A DNA stretch of 64,000 nucleotides from positions 37,817-101,816 of the forward strand of contig JASBNA010000102.1 in NCBI GenBank assembly GCA_038087015.1, in the 5' to 3' direction. This stretch comes from Cerrena zonata. Its lineage: Eukaryota > Basidiomycota > Agaricomycetes > Polyporales > Cerrenaceae. Shown here in pieces: positions 41,652-53,660 of this stretch (the first letter of the stretch is position 1; the number at the start of each line of letters is the position of its first letter). Position numbers and translations under genes: made by a program. The notes under the pieces were generated by a model. That model searched no databases and was not told where the DNA came from. It saw nothing but the letters and a program-made list of their open reading frames with translations.

Positions 41652-44600
41652 TCAAGTTTGAATGGCTTTCGTAGCGATCTCAGCGTTTATAACTGTCTCA
41701 TCGAGTCGCAATACATCCGAGTCTCCAAACCGGTCTCGACCGCTCGAGTCCACAGCTTGTTCATCTGCGGAAGCCTCAATTTGGCTTGTTACGTTCCACT
41801 TCGTGAGTGTGTTGAGGACATCGTCGGGAAGATCCCCCAAATTGTTCTCCCGGAGGAACTCATCCTCCTGCATCCTCAAACGTACAAGAACAGTTATGAG
41901 GTGAAACACGTCAGATTCCTTGGTGATATCAAACGTTTCGATTTCATGATCCAAGATGTATGTAGACTGCGACATAATCAGTGAGGATTATTCACACAAT
42001 AGTATAAGAACTCACGCGAGATCGTTTTCCTGTTGGGTCATTGTACGACCGAGCCATTATTAGCTGCCCTGTCCAACCTGTAACATGCAGACCAAATACG
42101 GGATAATTTTCTGTTTTCACTCCGAGGGTTTCAAGGAACTCTACTAGTGAGACAAGATATTGGCGACATCGGTCTAACGATTGGATTTGAACAGCCCCCG
42201 GTCGTTTGTGCTCTGTCACAAAGAAAGAGACAAGAATGTGATCATCGTGGACTGCCATTCGGACCCGTGCTTTTGCCTTTGCAATTTCGTCCGATGATGT
42301 CTCATCTTCAGCTGGGGTGGGGATTTCTATTGAAGAAACAACAGACTGTCGGTGTTCGTCCGAGGTCTGGATTAGACAGGATTTCCGGGCTAGCTCCTCA
42401 GCTTTTTCCCGGCCCAGTTTTCCCCCTGTGTTAAGAGCGTCCACTAACTTCTGAATAGGGTAGGCCGGCACAACGCAAATTGTATCACAAATTCCACTTC
42501 TTGGCTCTAGTTTGGTTCTCCGGATTGTGATCTCTGTGAAGTCCGATGTATTGGATGCTTTCCTAATGATACCTGATGTCGTTTTAAGAGCTGCAGACGC
42601 GTGACAGACAAGGGTTGTCACAGATTCGGGGAGGTCTACATCGTCATCGAGATAGGAATTCTGAAACACCAAGGCACTCATAATGTTAAAGTAATACCTG
42701 ATTGCTTCTAAGAAGGGCTTAGGCGATCGGTTCTTGTATTTCACTGAAGCATCTAGGGCAATGTTTCTTGAGAAGTTTATTTTATGTTCCCGTCTATCAG
42801 CCTGTTAACATTTATGATGGAGAAGATATCAAAGGACTGATAACGTACAGTATTCTTCTACGTCCCGTTCGGTCTCCATAAGCGTAGAACTGTAGGATCA
42901 GCGCATCCCATAGATTGCGAGATTCAGCTTTATATACAGCTCGATCACACATTAGGTCATCGTTTGCCATTCTAGCGATATCCTCGAAAACGGAGACAAT
43001 AGAGGAAGGATATTGTTCAATCCAAGTTAGTATTTCGCATATTTTGCCGTCCACAACTTCAATGTCATTCTGAGGCTTGACTTCGGGCCATCCTTGTCTT
43101 ACTTTCGTCATAAAATTCTTGAAGCGGTCCTCGTATCCCTGATCCTAGACGGTGACATCATTAGACTCTGATAAATATGTGTTCAAATAAAATTGGTACT
43201 ACCGGAATTGCAGCGCACCAATTATTTGGTATCGCAATTCGACCAGTGATCTTGTTGTATTGGCCGGTCATTCTTGTGACAAATCTAAGCTCTTTGTGAT
43301 CGTCTTTCAGACCCGCGGTCCTTGGGAGACTGAAAGCCAATCTGTCTATCATCCAATTTGCCTGATAGTCAGTAGATGCCGAATGAATAAGAGGGCTTGA
43401 TGAGCGATGTGAGGAGCTGGGCAGATCTTCCTCCAGCGTGCTCATCGTTGAGCGGGTGCTAGGACTACGCGTTTCTGGATCTGAATCATCGCTGGACGTG
43501 GATGCAATTGTGATGCTGGCGGTTTCTCCGGGGACATATTGACTATTTAGACTGGTTATAGAATTGTTGGTATAGTAGACTGAGGATGCTGACGATGAGC
43601 TCGGGATGTCGTCTCTCCAAGAAAAAATTCGAGCTTCAATATCTTGATAAGTAGTACCTCGGTCAGGACAACGATTGCCGTGATCGGTTCTCCAACAGAT
43701 GTCCTCGTAGAACAAGAGTTCAGAAGCCTTCTTTATCACATCGTCGAAATGATGGTTAAGACTGAGGAGGAACTGTGAGAATGCACAGATAGATCTGGCA
43801 TTTTTCAGATCATAGTAACCGCTGCATGGTTGTGACGGAAGACCAGGGTGAGACCTAGCAATATGCGGAACGAGCTGACGTTGGAAGTATTAGTGTGGGA
43901 CAGGCATTTTCTGGGAAATTTACCTCAACCACGTCCTCGTTATCCTCAAGCTTATTTTTCATATCAATCCAGCCCAGGAGGACTTCAACGTTTGTACCAG
44001 AAACCGATATCCCGACGACCGGAAGGTCCGTGACATTCCAAACACACCTCTGGAATAAGGTACTGGTGATAAGAGAAATAATGTCGTTCGCATTACCGAT
44101 CACTAGCAATGGGAGGTATGTTATAGTCTTGTCCTTGTCACTCTGGCTCGTGCCACTGAGTAGGTACGCATCTGTAGGTAAGCCGAGAGGTTGCAATAAA
44201 CTTTCATCGGAGGCATCACTCTCGCAGGGCTTGTTCTGTTCGCCAAATATCACGTAAGATAAGAGAAGATCAGATAGACCGGAGGCTGCATGAGATTGTG
44301 CGCTATTAAAACTTTGAACTCGGGGCCTATTGAAACGTTCATTCGTACTGCACGAGAGTTAGTTCCCATGAGAGCGACGCTATACAAATCACGCTTACAG
44401 AATACGTAGCTTATTATTGAACTCCATAGTCGATACAAGAACATTGATAAGTTGACGAATCAATGGAGACGTGTAAAGAGGTGTACATTCCTCAGGGGGG
44501 AGATTCGAAAAGATGTCGGAAATTGTCAAGACGGAGTCGAAAATCTGGTTTATTGGCATACAATGTGAAGAGGCGTCTCCATTGCATGTGTAAACCTCCG

Positions 44601-44784
44601 TGAAACTTGATTCGTTACTTCCAAGCTGTATCAGATTAGCTTGGATGGTAGAAGAAAATAAAGAGAACGGTGGTGTAGGCGGTAAAGGACAATAGAAGTG
44701 TTGTTCTAGCCGCTGTATATGAGGAGGTAGATCGTCGCATTGCGAGACATAGTGGACCTGTACACCATTTAGAAGTACTGACAT
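41652..44784 (-). CDS. Unrecognised 956-aa protein
   Basis: Six exons (44784-44399, 44347-43924, 43874-43203, 43144-42849, 42793-42016, 41966-41652) join in frame with GT-AG introns of 49-58 bp. It starts MSVLLNGVQVHYVSQCDD. There is a Ser/Thr-rich disordered region near residues 330-420 (SSSSASSVYYTNNS), then two alpha/beta-like stretches (WMIDRLAFSLPRTAGLKDDH; HDDHILVSFFVTEHKRPGAV) and an acidic C-terminus. No kinase, F-box, zinc or membrane motif was recognised. Its 5' end is 123 bp from a TA-flanked MITE (44908-45555), so the MITE occupies its promoter. The length of clean open frame over six exons argues for a real gene. Function unknown. Confidence 0.65.
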
Positions 44785-44907
44785 GTTGCACTGAAGACTG
44801 AAGTACTGACAGCAATACGAGAACCTGAGTCTTTAATTTGCTGCAAGGCGTTTGTATCTCCGCTCGGTCTTTTCCGAGTCTCTTCACTGAGGTGTGTATG
44901 GGCTATA

Positions 44908-45555
44908 TAGTGTCCCAAAATTATTTTCCGCGGTAAGTACCAGAGTTGAGTGATTTCGCGGTAAGTTGAGTGTTCAGGGCACTTTCCGCGCGCGAGGTGT
45001 CCAAAAATTTCCGCGCTCTGTTGGAGACAATCGTTGCGCGCGGCAATATTTCTGGTGACATTTCTGTCAAATGGGTTGATGGAGGCTATCCGAACGTTGT
45101 ATCAACCCAGTCTTTTCTAGTAAATTCTGATGTTACTGGCGGTCTTAGAAATATGAAGCAAAGGGTTTGCTTCCCTTACAAGACGTCATAATGATCCAGG
45201 GATAACATTATAATGATTATTATAACATTGGGAAGATACCAGTACTATAGTATCACAAGAGGCATGACAATCCCGGGGATCCCTTATTATTCTTACACGA
45301 ATTTGTAGTCTCTTACTAGCTCAACCCATTAGCTCTGAATGTCTTAGAAGCAATAAGAAATGAGATAGAGTCTCAAGAAGTCCAACTTAACATGTCGGAC
45401 ATGAGACATAGAGAGTTGAGTTACGGAACTCTGACCCACCGTGCAACCAGCCTCAAGTTAGTGTCGAGGCTCTGCGACTTAGCGCGGAATCACCGACCAA
45501 CTTACCGCGCGCGAGCTCAATACATACCGCGGAAGGCCATAATTTTGGGACACTA
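44908..45555. mobile_element. 648-bp MITE with TA target duplication
   Basis: The ends are TAGTGTCCCAAAATTAT and, inverted, ATAATTTTGGGACACTA, flanked by TA on each side (44906-44907 and 45556-45557). Subterminal GC-rich units follow (CCGCGGTAAGTA, CGCGGTAAGTTGAG on the left; CTTACCGCGCGCGAGCTCAA, ATACCGCGGAAG on the right), also as imperfect inverted repeats. No gene inside. TA duplication suggests the Tc1/mariner superfamily. It is unrelated in sequence to the 715-bp CACTG MITEs and to the 2.8-kb palindromic element. Confidence 0.8.
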
Positions 45556-45970
45556 TATTACCCATAGGTGTGGACAAGGTGCGGAACAGTGAACACGACG
45601 TAGATGCGTTTAGGTATCCAACGTTTCCTTGTAGCAAATAAAGCAAGACCATTGCTTATGAATGCTATTATCTTGAGACCAACGAATTACGCAGCCATTA
45701 TTACCATTATTATATCCCATTGATTAAGATTGCTTTATTTTTATCTACACCAATCCTAATAGCCTATGTCTTAGACTGGTGGTATCAGTCCAGCATACAT
45801 AGCATACATCAAGGAAAAAAGATAACGGTAACGAGGCTGAATATATAACGCGTCGCGTCCTGTCGTAATTCTCAGGGGCACACGTGACCGTGTCTCTAGT
45901 ACATTCTGTCAGTACGACACGCAGTCCTCCACAAATTTGGACTCAATCTCCTTCTCCTCACTATCTCAAT
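45556..45970. other. Intergenic region upstream of the F-box gene
   Basis: About 415 bp between the MITE and the F-box start codon, presumably the F-box promoter. No clear TATA element; no gene seen. Confidence 0.35.
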
Positions 45971-48547
45971 ATGAGTTACAATTTACGCAAACGCAAGAAT
46001 GTAGAGCACTCGATACATGAGACATTGCCTGTAGTCAAGCGGGCCAAAAAGAAAGAACAACACGAAACTCCTCCCCGTCGTCTCCGAAAGAAAGGATCTT
46101 TACAGGATCTTCCTAAGATGCCTCTGGACATCATCTATGAGGTACTTCAACCATTTAGGGAGCATATAATATATTCGTTATAGTCATATTCTGATTTTTT
46201 ATCCCCAGGTGCTTGTATATTTACTCCCTAATGATCTGCTTAATCTTGCGAGGACAACGAAAGAGTTTCGAGACCTGCTCATATCTCGAAATGCAAGTCC
46301 GTTTTGGAAGGCTGCTAGAAAGAACGTTGAGGGTCTACCTGATTGTCCTCCCTTTCTCAGTGAGCCAGCCTATGCAAACTTGTGTTTCCAAACATCTTGT
46401 CACGTACGTTTCACGCCTGTTGTCATATGAACACCCCTCACATGGACTGTGTCACATCTTAGAACTGCTTGACAGGAGGTGTGCAAACTGTGCTGTGGAG
46501 CCTTCGTGTGCGTTACTGTAAGAAATGCCAGGATATGTTAGTACTACAGCTCAAACAATTATTTGGTCCTCACTTGATTCCGGAACATGATCCATAGGTT
46601 ATTGATTAACAGTCGATATGAGTTTGCGGAGTTTCATCGTGACTATGGCGATATCTACATCGGAGCTCCTGCTGTACGGGAAGGTGAGAATACTCCATTT
46701 AGTATCACTGTGTCGACACATTGAATATATTCCGTTACAGTGTGTTTTATTAGGCGATTTGGCATGCTCTGTTCTATCTACCGTATACCTGAACTTCAAG
46801 ACACAAAGATGGCGTTCGAGAAACTTGACATCAGTCAACGGGCGACCTGGCTCGAGGAACGAAAGAACTGGTGCAAGGACGTTGATGAGGTGAGTCAATG
46901 TTCTCCTTCATTTGATTTGCTTATATTGACATATACATGGTAGTGGGCGCGCACTTGTCGAAACTGGTACGAGATTTTTCAGGCAGCACGTAAGGACCTT
47001 ATTGCTCAGACCAAAGAAGCAAGGCTTTCTGCGTATGTGATCTCAATAATGTCGATGTAGCTTGCGGGAACTAACATGCTCGTAGGATCATTGCGAAGCT
47101 GAGAGAGGAGGGGTGGAATGAGGAGCTTCAGCACATGAATCTGCAGTATTCACATCCGCTACTCACTCTGAAGCCGGTAAAGCAACCACGGAAACTCACA
47201 GAAAGAGGTAAATAGATTTGTGGTCACAACCTACCCAATTGACCAACGATATCTTTAGTCTGGTTGGGCATGAGAGATGAAGTCATCTCTTTCATGCAAA
47301 GCTATAAAGCCAAAAGATTGCTTGCTGAACGGCGTGATCTCTTGTATCCTCGTCTAATGGTTTTGAAACAAGCCGTACGAACCTTTCAGACCGACCTGGG
47401 TGGAATGTGCCCACCAGAGCGCGACATTGCTTCTTTTCCAGAATTTCGAGCCATTATCGATGCTCCTAAGGATGTCGATGTGTCACTCGCCAGTTTTCTT
47501 GCTCTTCAAAAAAACCTCGTTGACCTTGTCTCGCGATTTAGAGGAGACAAAAAATCTGTTTTACGCGCTTTCCTCCAAAAGAAGATGAGCATGAGTATTC
47601 GGGACGATATTGACATCTTCGATCTTGCAATCACGGCTGCGCTCCAGTCCACTCATGAAACGAATTTCTTTTTTTTCGACGTGTCAGGTTCGGCCAATGA
47701 TCACTTGTACAACAACTTCAATCGATATACACCGGAGAACAATGACGACGAACACAGAACCATGTACGATGATGTGGTTACCTCCATCCTGCATAGCCGC
47801 CCTTGGTCGACTTTACACCATGACATCTGTGTTGAGCTGATAACACATATTATCCATTGTTACGGAGAAGATCCTGCCGATGCCACTGCCGCTGCCATGG
47901 ACAACAAGGATACCAGATTATGTTGCAAATTACCTGAGTGTGATAGTAAAACCGCTCATGTAATTCTGACATGGAGAGCAGCAGTACGTGTCGGTTGTTT
48001 CTCTGTGGCCTCGACTAAAGAGTTTCCTTCCTCACAAAGCTTCGACATTTCATCGAGAGACATCCCAACGTTATCACATCCAAGAGAAATCTCAGAAAAT
48101 TACTTACCAAAGCGGACGATAAAGAGGCCGGACAAGTCAGACATTTGGAGATCGAAGCCAGAGCAGCGAAACGCATCAGTTGGAGGGTCCTCAAATATTG
48201 TATGCATTGCCCTGAGAATATGTGGTGTACTAGAGACGATATCTCCGTACATATGCAAGAACGGTAAGTAACTTTCAACAAAGCAAGACAATATGGCCCT
48301 AATATCAAAACACGATAGGCATGGCGTTAAACAAGCCATCGAGAATCGCGACTTCTGTGTTCACGAGTCTGCGACGTTTCCGGCTTGCGAGTTCTACTTG
48401 ATATCCGACAAAGCTTCCAAGAAACAGCGCGAAGATGCGATAAATGTAATACTGCCATTCCGAGTCACACGTAACTCTGAATCTCAAGGTGCTTTATTTC
48501 CGAAAACTAATCATGTAGTGGGAAGATTCAGTACCACGAATTTCTAA
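45971..48547 (+). CDS. F-box domain protein
   Basis: A multi-exon gene starting MSYNLRKRKNVEHS. After a basic N-terminus comes the F-box (LQDLPKMPLDIIYE|VLVYLLPNDLLNLARTTKEF, broken by an intron after residue 57), then a conserved Trp/Cys region (FWKAARKN, CHNC..., RVRYCKKCQDM) and a helical WLGMRDEVISFMQSYKAK segment. The last exons carry ERHPNVITSKRNLRKLLTK and CMHCPENMW. F-box proteins bind Skp1 and choose substrates for SCF ubiquitin ligases; this Cys-containing architecture is common in mushroom genomes, where the family is greatly expanded. The acceptor at about 48040 (CACAAAG|CTT) and the splice before RHGVKQAIENRDFCVHESA were chosen by frame. The 3' end is the least certain part. Confidence 0.75.
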
Positions 48548-48807
48548 CTGCTTCCCAACATGTTCATGTTGATAATGTCTCTTTCTTACAATAATTGGCA
48601 TAATTAATAATATTGATTTGAGTATACCTAATCGAAATAAGAGTAGGCCTATTGTGTCATCACGGGATATGTTTGCTATGTTCCAGTCTGAATTGAAATA
48701 GTCAGCCACATATCCGCGATGGTTGGCCGGAAGCACAGACGAACGCGCTGTGGTTGACTATTCCTCCGTTTTTATACCTCTTTTCTATCTTCCTTCCTCA
48801 TGCCACC

Positions 48808-51800
48808 ATGAACTCTTATGGTTCGGTACACGCCGTCCAGCCTATGACAAGAGCTAGTACAGCACAAGAGTCAGACCAAGTTCTTACACCACGCGACGCC
48901 TTCGGGTACTCTCAGGCTCCTCGGTCCCACCAGAAAGAGTCGAACTCCTACCGTCATGAAACCTACCAGAGAGAGGATGACAATGACATGTACAGGTCAG
49001 ACTCTCGTCCTCCGAGCACGAAGAGAACTGGATATGCGCAAAAAACTCTGGATTCGGAAATCGAGATAAACCCCCTCGGACCTTACTTCTCCTTGCCTAG
49101 AGACCCAACGGCAGAGCAGACTCCCTTGTCTCGTAAACGAACCACAAAGGACCTAATCACCCGCTATGAGACGATGGATTCTTCCCGTGCATCAAGTAGG
49201 CGGTCATCTCTAGCAAGCAGCAGAGCTACTCCCACTCGTCTTGAAAGCCCTGCACAGAAGCCTCGCAAAGGCAAATCACCTATTCGACAATCTTTTCGGA
49301 ACCTACTATCAGTCTTCGGAAAGAAGCCGAAAGCTCTTGTCAGAGAAGATTACTATACACATGCTAATCCTACTACATCTCGTAACCCCACAAACGTTCA
49401 ACCTGCACTATCTCGCCAGGTATCACCAATAGATACTGCTCGGGCAAATTGCTCTACTGCCAACATCATTCCAACGACTGCTGTAATATGCAATACCCCG
49501 AATTCTCTACATTCTGGCGCACTCTTGTATCTTTGTCGAGACGCAACACCAGGTTCATTTCCCGTCTGGACTAGTTGTACTGCTGTTCTTCACCCTTCCC
49601 ATATCCTTGTCACTTGGCACTCTTCTCATGGAAATCCATCTACGTCTATGGTCACTCTCGCTCACTGCACAGACGTTAAATCTCTGGCCCTAACGGATCT
49701 CGAGGATACCGAACGGAGCCTCTTGCCCTCGGATGCCAGCATAACAGAGCCCAAAACGTTTGAACTCCAGTTTGAAGGTCGAGCCAGAGAGAAGTTCGCA
49801 GCTAATTCTATCAAAGAGCGTGCAGCTTGGGTTAATGCCATCTGGTAAGTTCATCATACTCTAAGCAGGATAATTGATTGACTCACTAAAACAACGTAGG
49901 GATGCGATATTACAAGCCCAAGAACGCAAGAGTTACTTCTCGTCAGCTATAGGTGATAAACCGGCACCTATATTGACACCTGAGGAACCGAAATCCCTCC
50001 CTCCCGCTCCAGCTGAATTCAATACACCTCCCAGCAGCCAGCCTACAGTACCGACGGTCTCTGTACGGAGAGACCTTCCTGCTCTTCCGGCACTTGTTTC
50101 TCCAGTGCGGATCTCTCTGTACGATGCTCCTGTGTCCCGCACCAATTCTCCTCACTCGACGTTACAAACGCCATCTCCTGCTCGTAATCAGAGCCCGTCT
50201 ATTCGGAACCTGGACCAACGCTCAGTGGTTAAACAACGCCTTGCTCAGATAGAACGAACCTATTCAGAAGAAAGTTCTCAGACCCGCCTAACGACTCCCA
50301 AGTTTAGGGGGAGCTACATGCGAACGTCCTCGCCGTTGACACCGACATCTTCACGAGGAGGTCCTATTATGTCTCGTCAAGGGACCATTGAATCTTCTAC
50401 TAGCGAATCTATAATTGAGTCTTATGCGAATGTCGGTCGACATCAGTCTGTGTCCAAATCTTCTGCAAGAATGATGACTACACCTTGTCGTCGTGTACAA
50501 TCCGGAGACTCAGCAACATCATCTCAAGCTCCTCCGCGCGAAGATCTTTTCTCCCCAGCTTCCAAGTACTCTACCGACGAGAAAACCCAACCATTTGGAG
50601 TTTCTTCACGTCTGCATACTATTTCTGGTCTACCCATGCAAGAATCTCGGCCTCCTTTGATCTATAATCTTGGCGGTGTGCTTGCTCAGACAGTAACTTC
50701 GAGGGAATCGAAGCCTTTGCCGACACCGGACTTGGAGGATCGACTTGCCAATCTCCAACAAGATGTTGCGCTCTTAACTTCGACTCGTACTGAGGCGTCT
50801 GTCGCGAAGAATGACGGGCAAACTGAACAAACTCTGCGTAGCATCCAGACCACTGTGAAGGGTATCGAGGGCCAGGGGACCATAAACGGACAGGACTTGA
50901 CAATGATTCGCAGCCACGTTGGGACCATCCTATCCGAGCTTCGTACACATGCAGCAAATAAACACGACCAAGACCCTTCAGTCGGGTTAATGGAAATCGA
51001 GGGGGTATCGCAGAAGTTGGAAGATCTGCGAACTGCCCTCTCGAGTCAACTCCCTGAACTTATGAAGAAAGTCGAGATGCTTGGGACTATATCGGATGTG
51101 TCGACGAGTGGAAAAGGACCTGTCGTCATGCGAAATGTTACTCCCGATAGTGCTTCCAGCGACAACCCGGCAGTGGACCTTGCACCTGTGGAAGAGAAAT
51201 TGACTCAGTTACTCTCTCTATACCAGACTTTACAAACGGCTTCACCCGGTGAACAGGGACCTAATGAAGAGACAAAGAACCAGGTAAGTAAACCAGAATG
51301 ATAAATTTGCGAGACTAACAAACAATCTGATTAGATGGAGGAAATTCTCGAGTTACTCAAGACTGAGCAGGCGCAGCGTGCAACACAAGTTGAGCAACAA
51401 ACCGACAGCGTGAGATACCTCAATGAACTGAACACGGTATGTGCCTATGGCTTGTAGCTGTTACCCAAACTAACTTTCCGCTTCTTAGTGGCTCGAGGCA
51501 TTCGTGAACCACGGGACATCCCAGATTGACACCGTCGTATCTGGTGTTCACCAACTCTGCAAGGAACTGGGCCCTGTTACCGAGCTCCAAAATCTTACGC
51601 CTGAGGGAGAGGAGGGGGGAGAACCCCGAGAGCATTCGAGCAGCCTCTTGTCTGATATCCGTAGGTTCTTGATCAAGAACCAAGACAGAGAAGAAAGTAC
51701 GGCGGTGCTGCAGGCTTCCGTCAATGGTCTAGTTGCTGCTGTGCAAGAGGATCTTCGTAGGAATGCGGAGGCTCGCAATCAGTTCAGTAAGTCTAGCGGT

Positions 51801-52427
51801 GGCTTCGTTTGTTTTCCCGGGTCATGATGCTGAGTGCGTTATAGCTACCGAGTCTATCGTCGGCCTGATCGAACGCCAACGTCAAGATCAGGAACGAATG
51901 TTGAGGAGTTTACAAAGTGGTAAGAGACCCATTTTGTTACCACTCGTGTTTTGTATTGACGTTCCGAAAGAACTTGCAAATGAAATCCGTGGACAACGTT
52001 TACGCTTCGTTGATGCCATGAAGGAAGCTACGGCGATCAACGTTCAAAGTACGTCTGTTGACTTCTACACATATTGCGTCGACTAATGTGGCATTAGTTC
52101 ATGTCGAGGAATTCAAGAAAGAGCTCACCAAGGAGGTCCTATTGATGACCCAAGAAGTTGGCCGTCTCCAGAGGGAACGTCAAACGTTAGAATCACAAAT
52201 TGCAGACTTGTTTGCGTTTTATGCCAAGCAGAAGCAAAGCACTGGCGAGGTAAGTTCACCAATATCCTTTTGGATGATATGTGTTGATTAGACTTTTCTA
52301 GCCCGCTATATCGTCTGCGCCTGGAGTATCTATCCCTACCCAACGGCAGAAGGTTCCGCGCGCCCTTCCCTCGATGCGTCGCAGGCCTCTCCCGACTCCT
52401 TCACCTGGACCTTCTGGGAGGGGATGA
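48808..52427 (+). CDS. PH-domain protein with disordered regions and C-terminal coiled coil
   Basis: Starts in an ideal context (GCCACCATG). The first exon (48808-49844) encodes a Ser/Arg/Pro-rich head with basic patches (RKGKSPIRQSFRNLLSVFGK), then a PH domain at about residues 236-350 (beginning GALLYLCRDATPGSFPVW, ending in the helix AREKFAANSIKERAAWVNAI, which crosses the first intron at 49845-49899). A very long Ser/Pro/Thr-rich segment follows, then helices suited to coiled coil (LTSTRTEASVAKNDGQTEQT onward; EVGRLQRERQTLESQIADLF). The last exon gives a basic Pro-rich tail (RRRPLPTPSPGPSG) ending at 52427. A membrane-phosphoinositide-binding scaffold at the cell cortex is a reasonable inference. 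Several short introns split the 3' half. Confidence 0.75.
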
Positions 52428-52757
52428 TTTTGTATCGCATGTATCACTGGTTTTTTATTGAGTGTATCTATCTGTATATCTTGTTAGTTGGCTATATTCG
52501 TCTCGTTATTTATGCCCTGAAATTATAACGAGTGGAGATTCAGAGAATCATCAACTGCTTCTCTAGAACCGATTTCATTCACGTTCAAGTTGTGGTCGGT
52601 GTTAAGCAATTACGTAATCGGGATTATTCGCCCAAGTTACACACAAGTGACCTCACGTTGGCCGGGCTGTTTTACCTGCCCACGTCAGTATTGACTGTCG
52701 TGTGATAGCGCACGAAGAGATCTATTAGCGTCCCAAGTTTATCTAGATGTGACAGAA
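52428..52757. other. Convergent 3' flanks
   Basis: 330 bp between the PH-domain gene and the ATP synthase delta gene, which converge here. No gene or repeat seen. Confidence 0.4.
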
Positions 52758-53417
52758 CTATCGGGAACCCAAGGCATGCTGGATTGCCTCGTAGACATCG
52801 GCCTCAATGCGAGCTTCCAACTTGTCCTCTTCTGAGCCGTTGCCGGCAGCTACGCGCAGGGCCTCTTGGAGGTTGGCACGGACAGCCTGTTCAGTTATTT
52901 ATTAGGTGACATGACAGGCTATAAACTAGTATTTGCATACCTCGGGGGAGAACTCTTCAATCGGAGCAGCCTCAACAGCGTTGATGGTCAGCTTGTTGTT
53001 GGGGTGAACAGTGGCGAATCCACCAGAGACTATGGATTGTACAGATTGAGTAGAGCAATTGTATTGACATTAAATGAACACGTACCGAACCACTTCTTGG
53101 AAGTGTTTCCCGACTCGATCACTTCAACAACACCAGGGCGCAAAGGCTCGATAGAGGGAACGTGGTTGGCGAGAATACCCATGTCACCAGTAGCAGCAGC
53201 CAAGTTTACCTGGACGGCATCTGTGGACGAGAAGATGGTCTAGAATGGTTTCCATGAAGGCGCTGTCATAGGTATGATTCGACTTGAGACGTACCTGGTG
53301 AGGCAAAACCAGGGAGAGTTTGATTTTGTCCGCTACTTCAGCGTAGCCACGGCGACCCAGAGGAAGGGTTTTTGGTACTCTCCGACCAGCAGTAGAAAGG
53401 AGACGAAGGGCAGACAT
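52758..53417 (-). CDS. ATP16: Mitochondrial ATP synthase F1 subunit delta
   Basis: Four exons (53417-53295, 53239-53086, 53029-52941, 52886-52758) splice in frame to 164 aa, the normal size. The N-terminus is a mitochondrial presequence (MSALRLLSTAGRRVPKTLPL, basic, no acids, then GRRGYAE). The mature part holds the delta/epsilon beta-sandwich (TIFSSTDAVQVNLAAATGDM, then GILANHVPSIEPLRPG and VSGGFATVHPNNKLTI) and the C-terminal helical hairpin (EDKLEARIEADVYEAIQHAL). The subunit is part of the central rotor stalk of F1 and couples proton flow to ATP synthesis. It is a housekeeping gene and diverges from the AlkB-like gene over 243 bp. Confidence 0.95.
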
Positions 53418-53660
53418 GGTTGAGAGGTTCGATGGCAAACTCAGAACCACACGCAGAACCTTTCCCTACCTCATCCGGAATGTGCCGGAACGGAGATTGA
53501 GCGCCTGCACGGCCGTCCCACTTAGGAAGTGCTTCAAGATGCCAGTCTTGGGAACCAACTATCGCTCCGTGGGCTTCTTTGACTAGACCTCAAGCACTAC
53601 TCATTGTTGATGATGACCTGGCATTACTGATCCTTTGCTCTTGCCTACCTACACTCAATT
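53418..53660. promoter_or_regulatory. Bidirectional promoter of ATP16 and the AlkB-like gene
   Basis: 243 bp between divergent start codons at 53417 (-) and 53661 (+). It contains no open frame of note and no clear TATA element on either strand, as expected for a housekeeping promoter. Confidence 0.45.
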
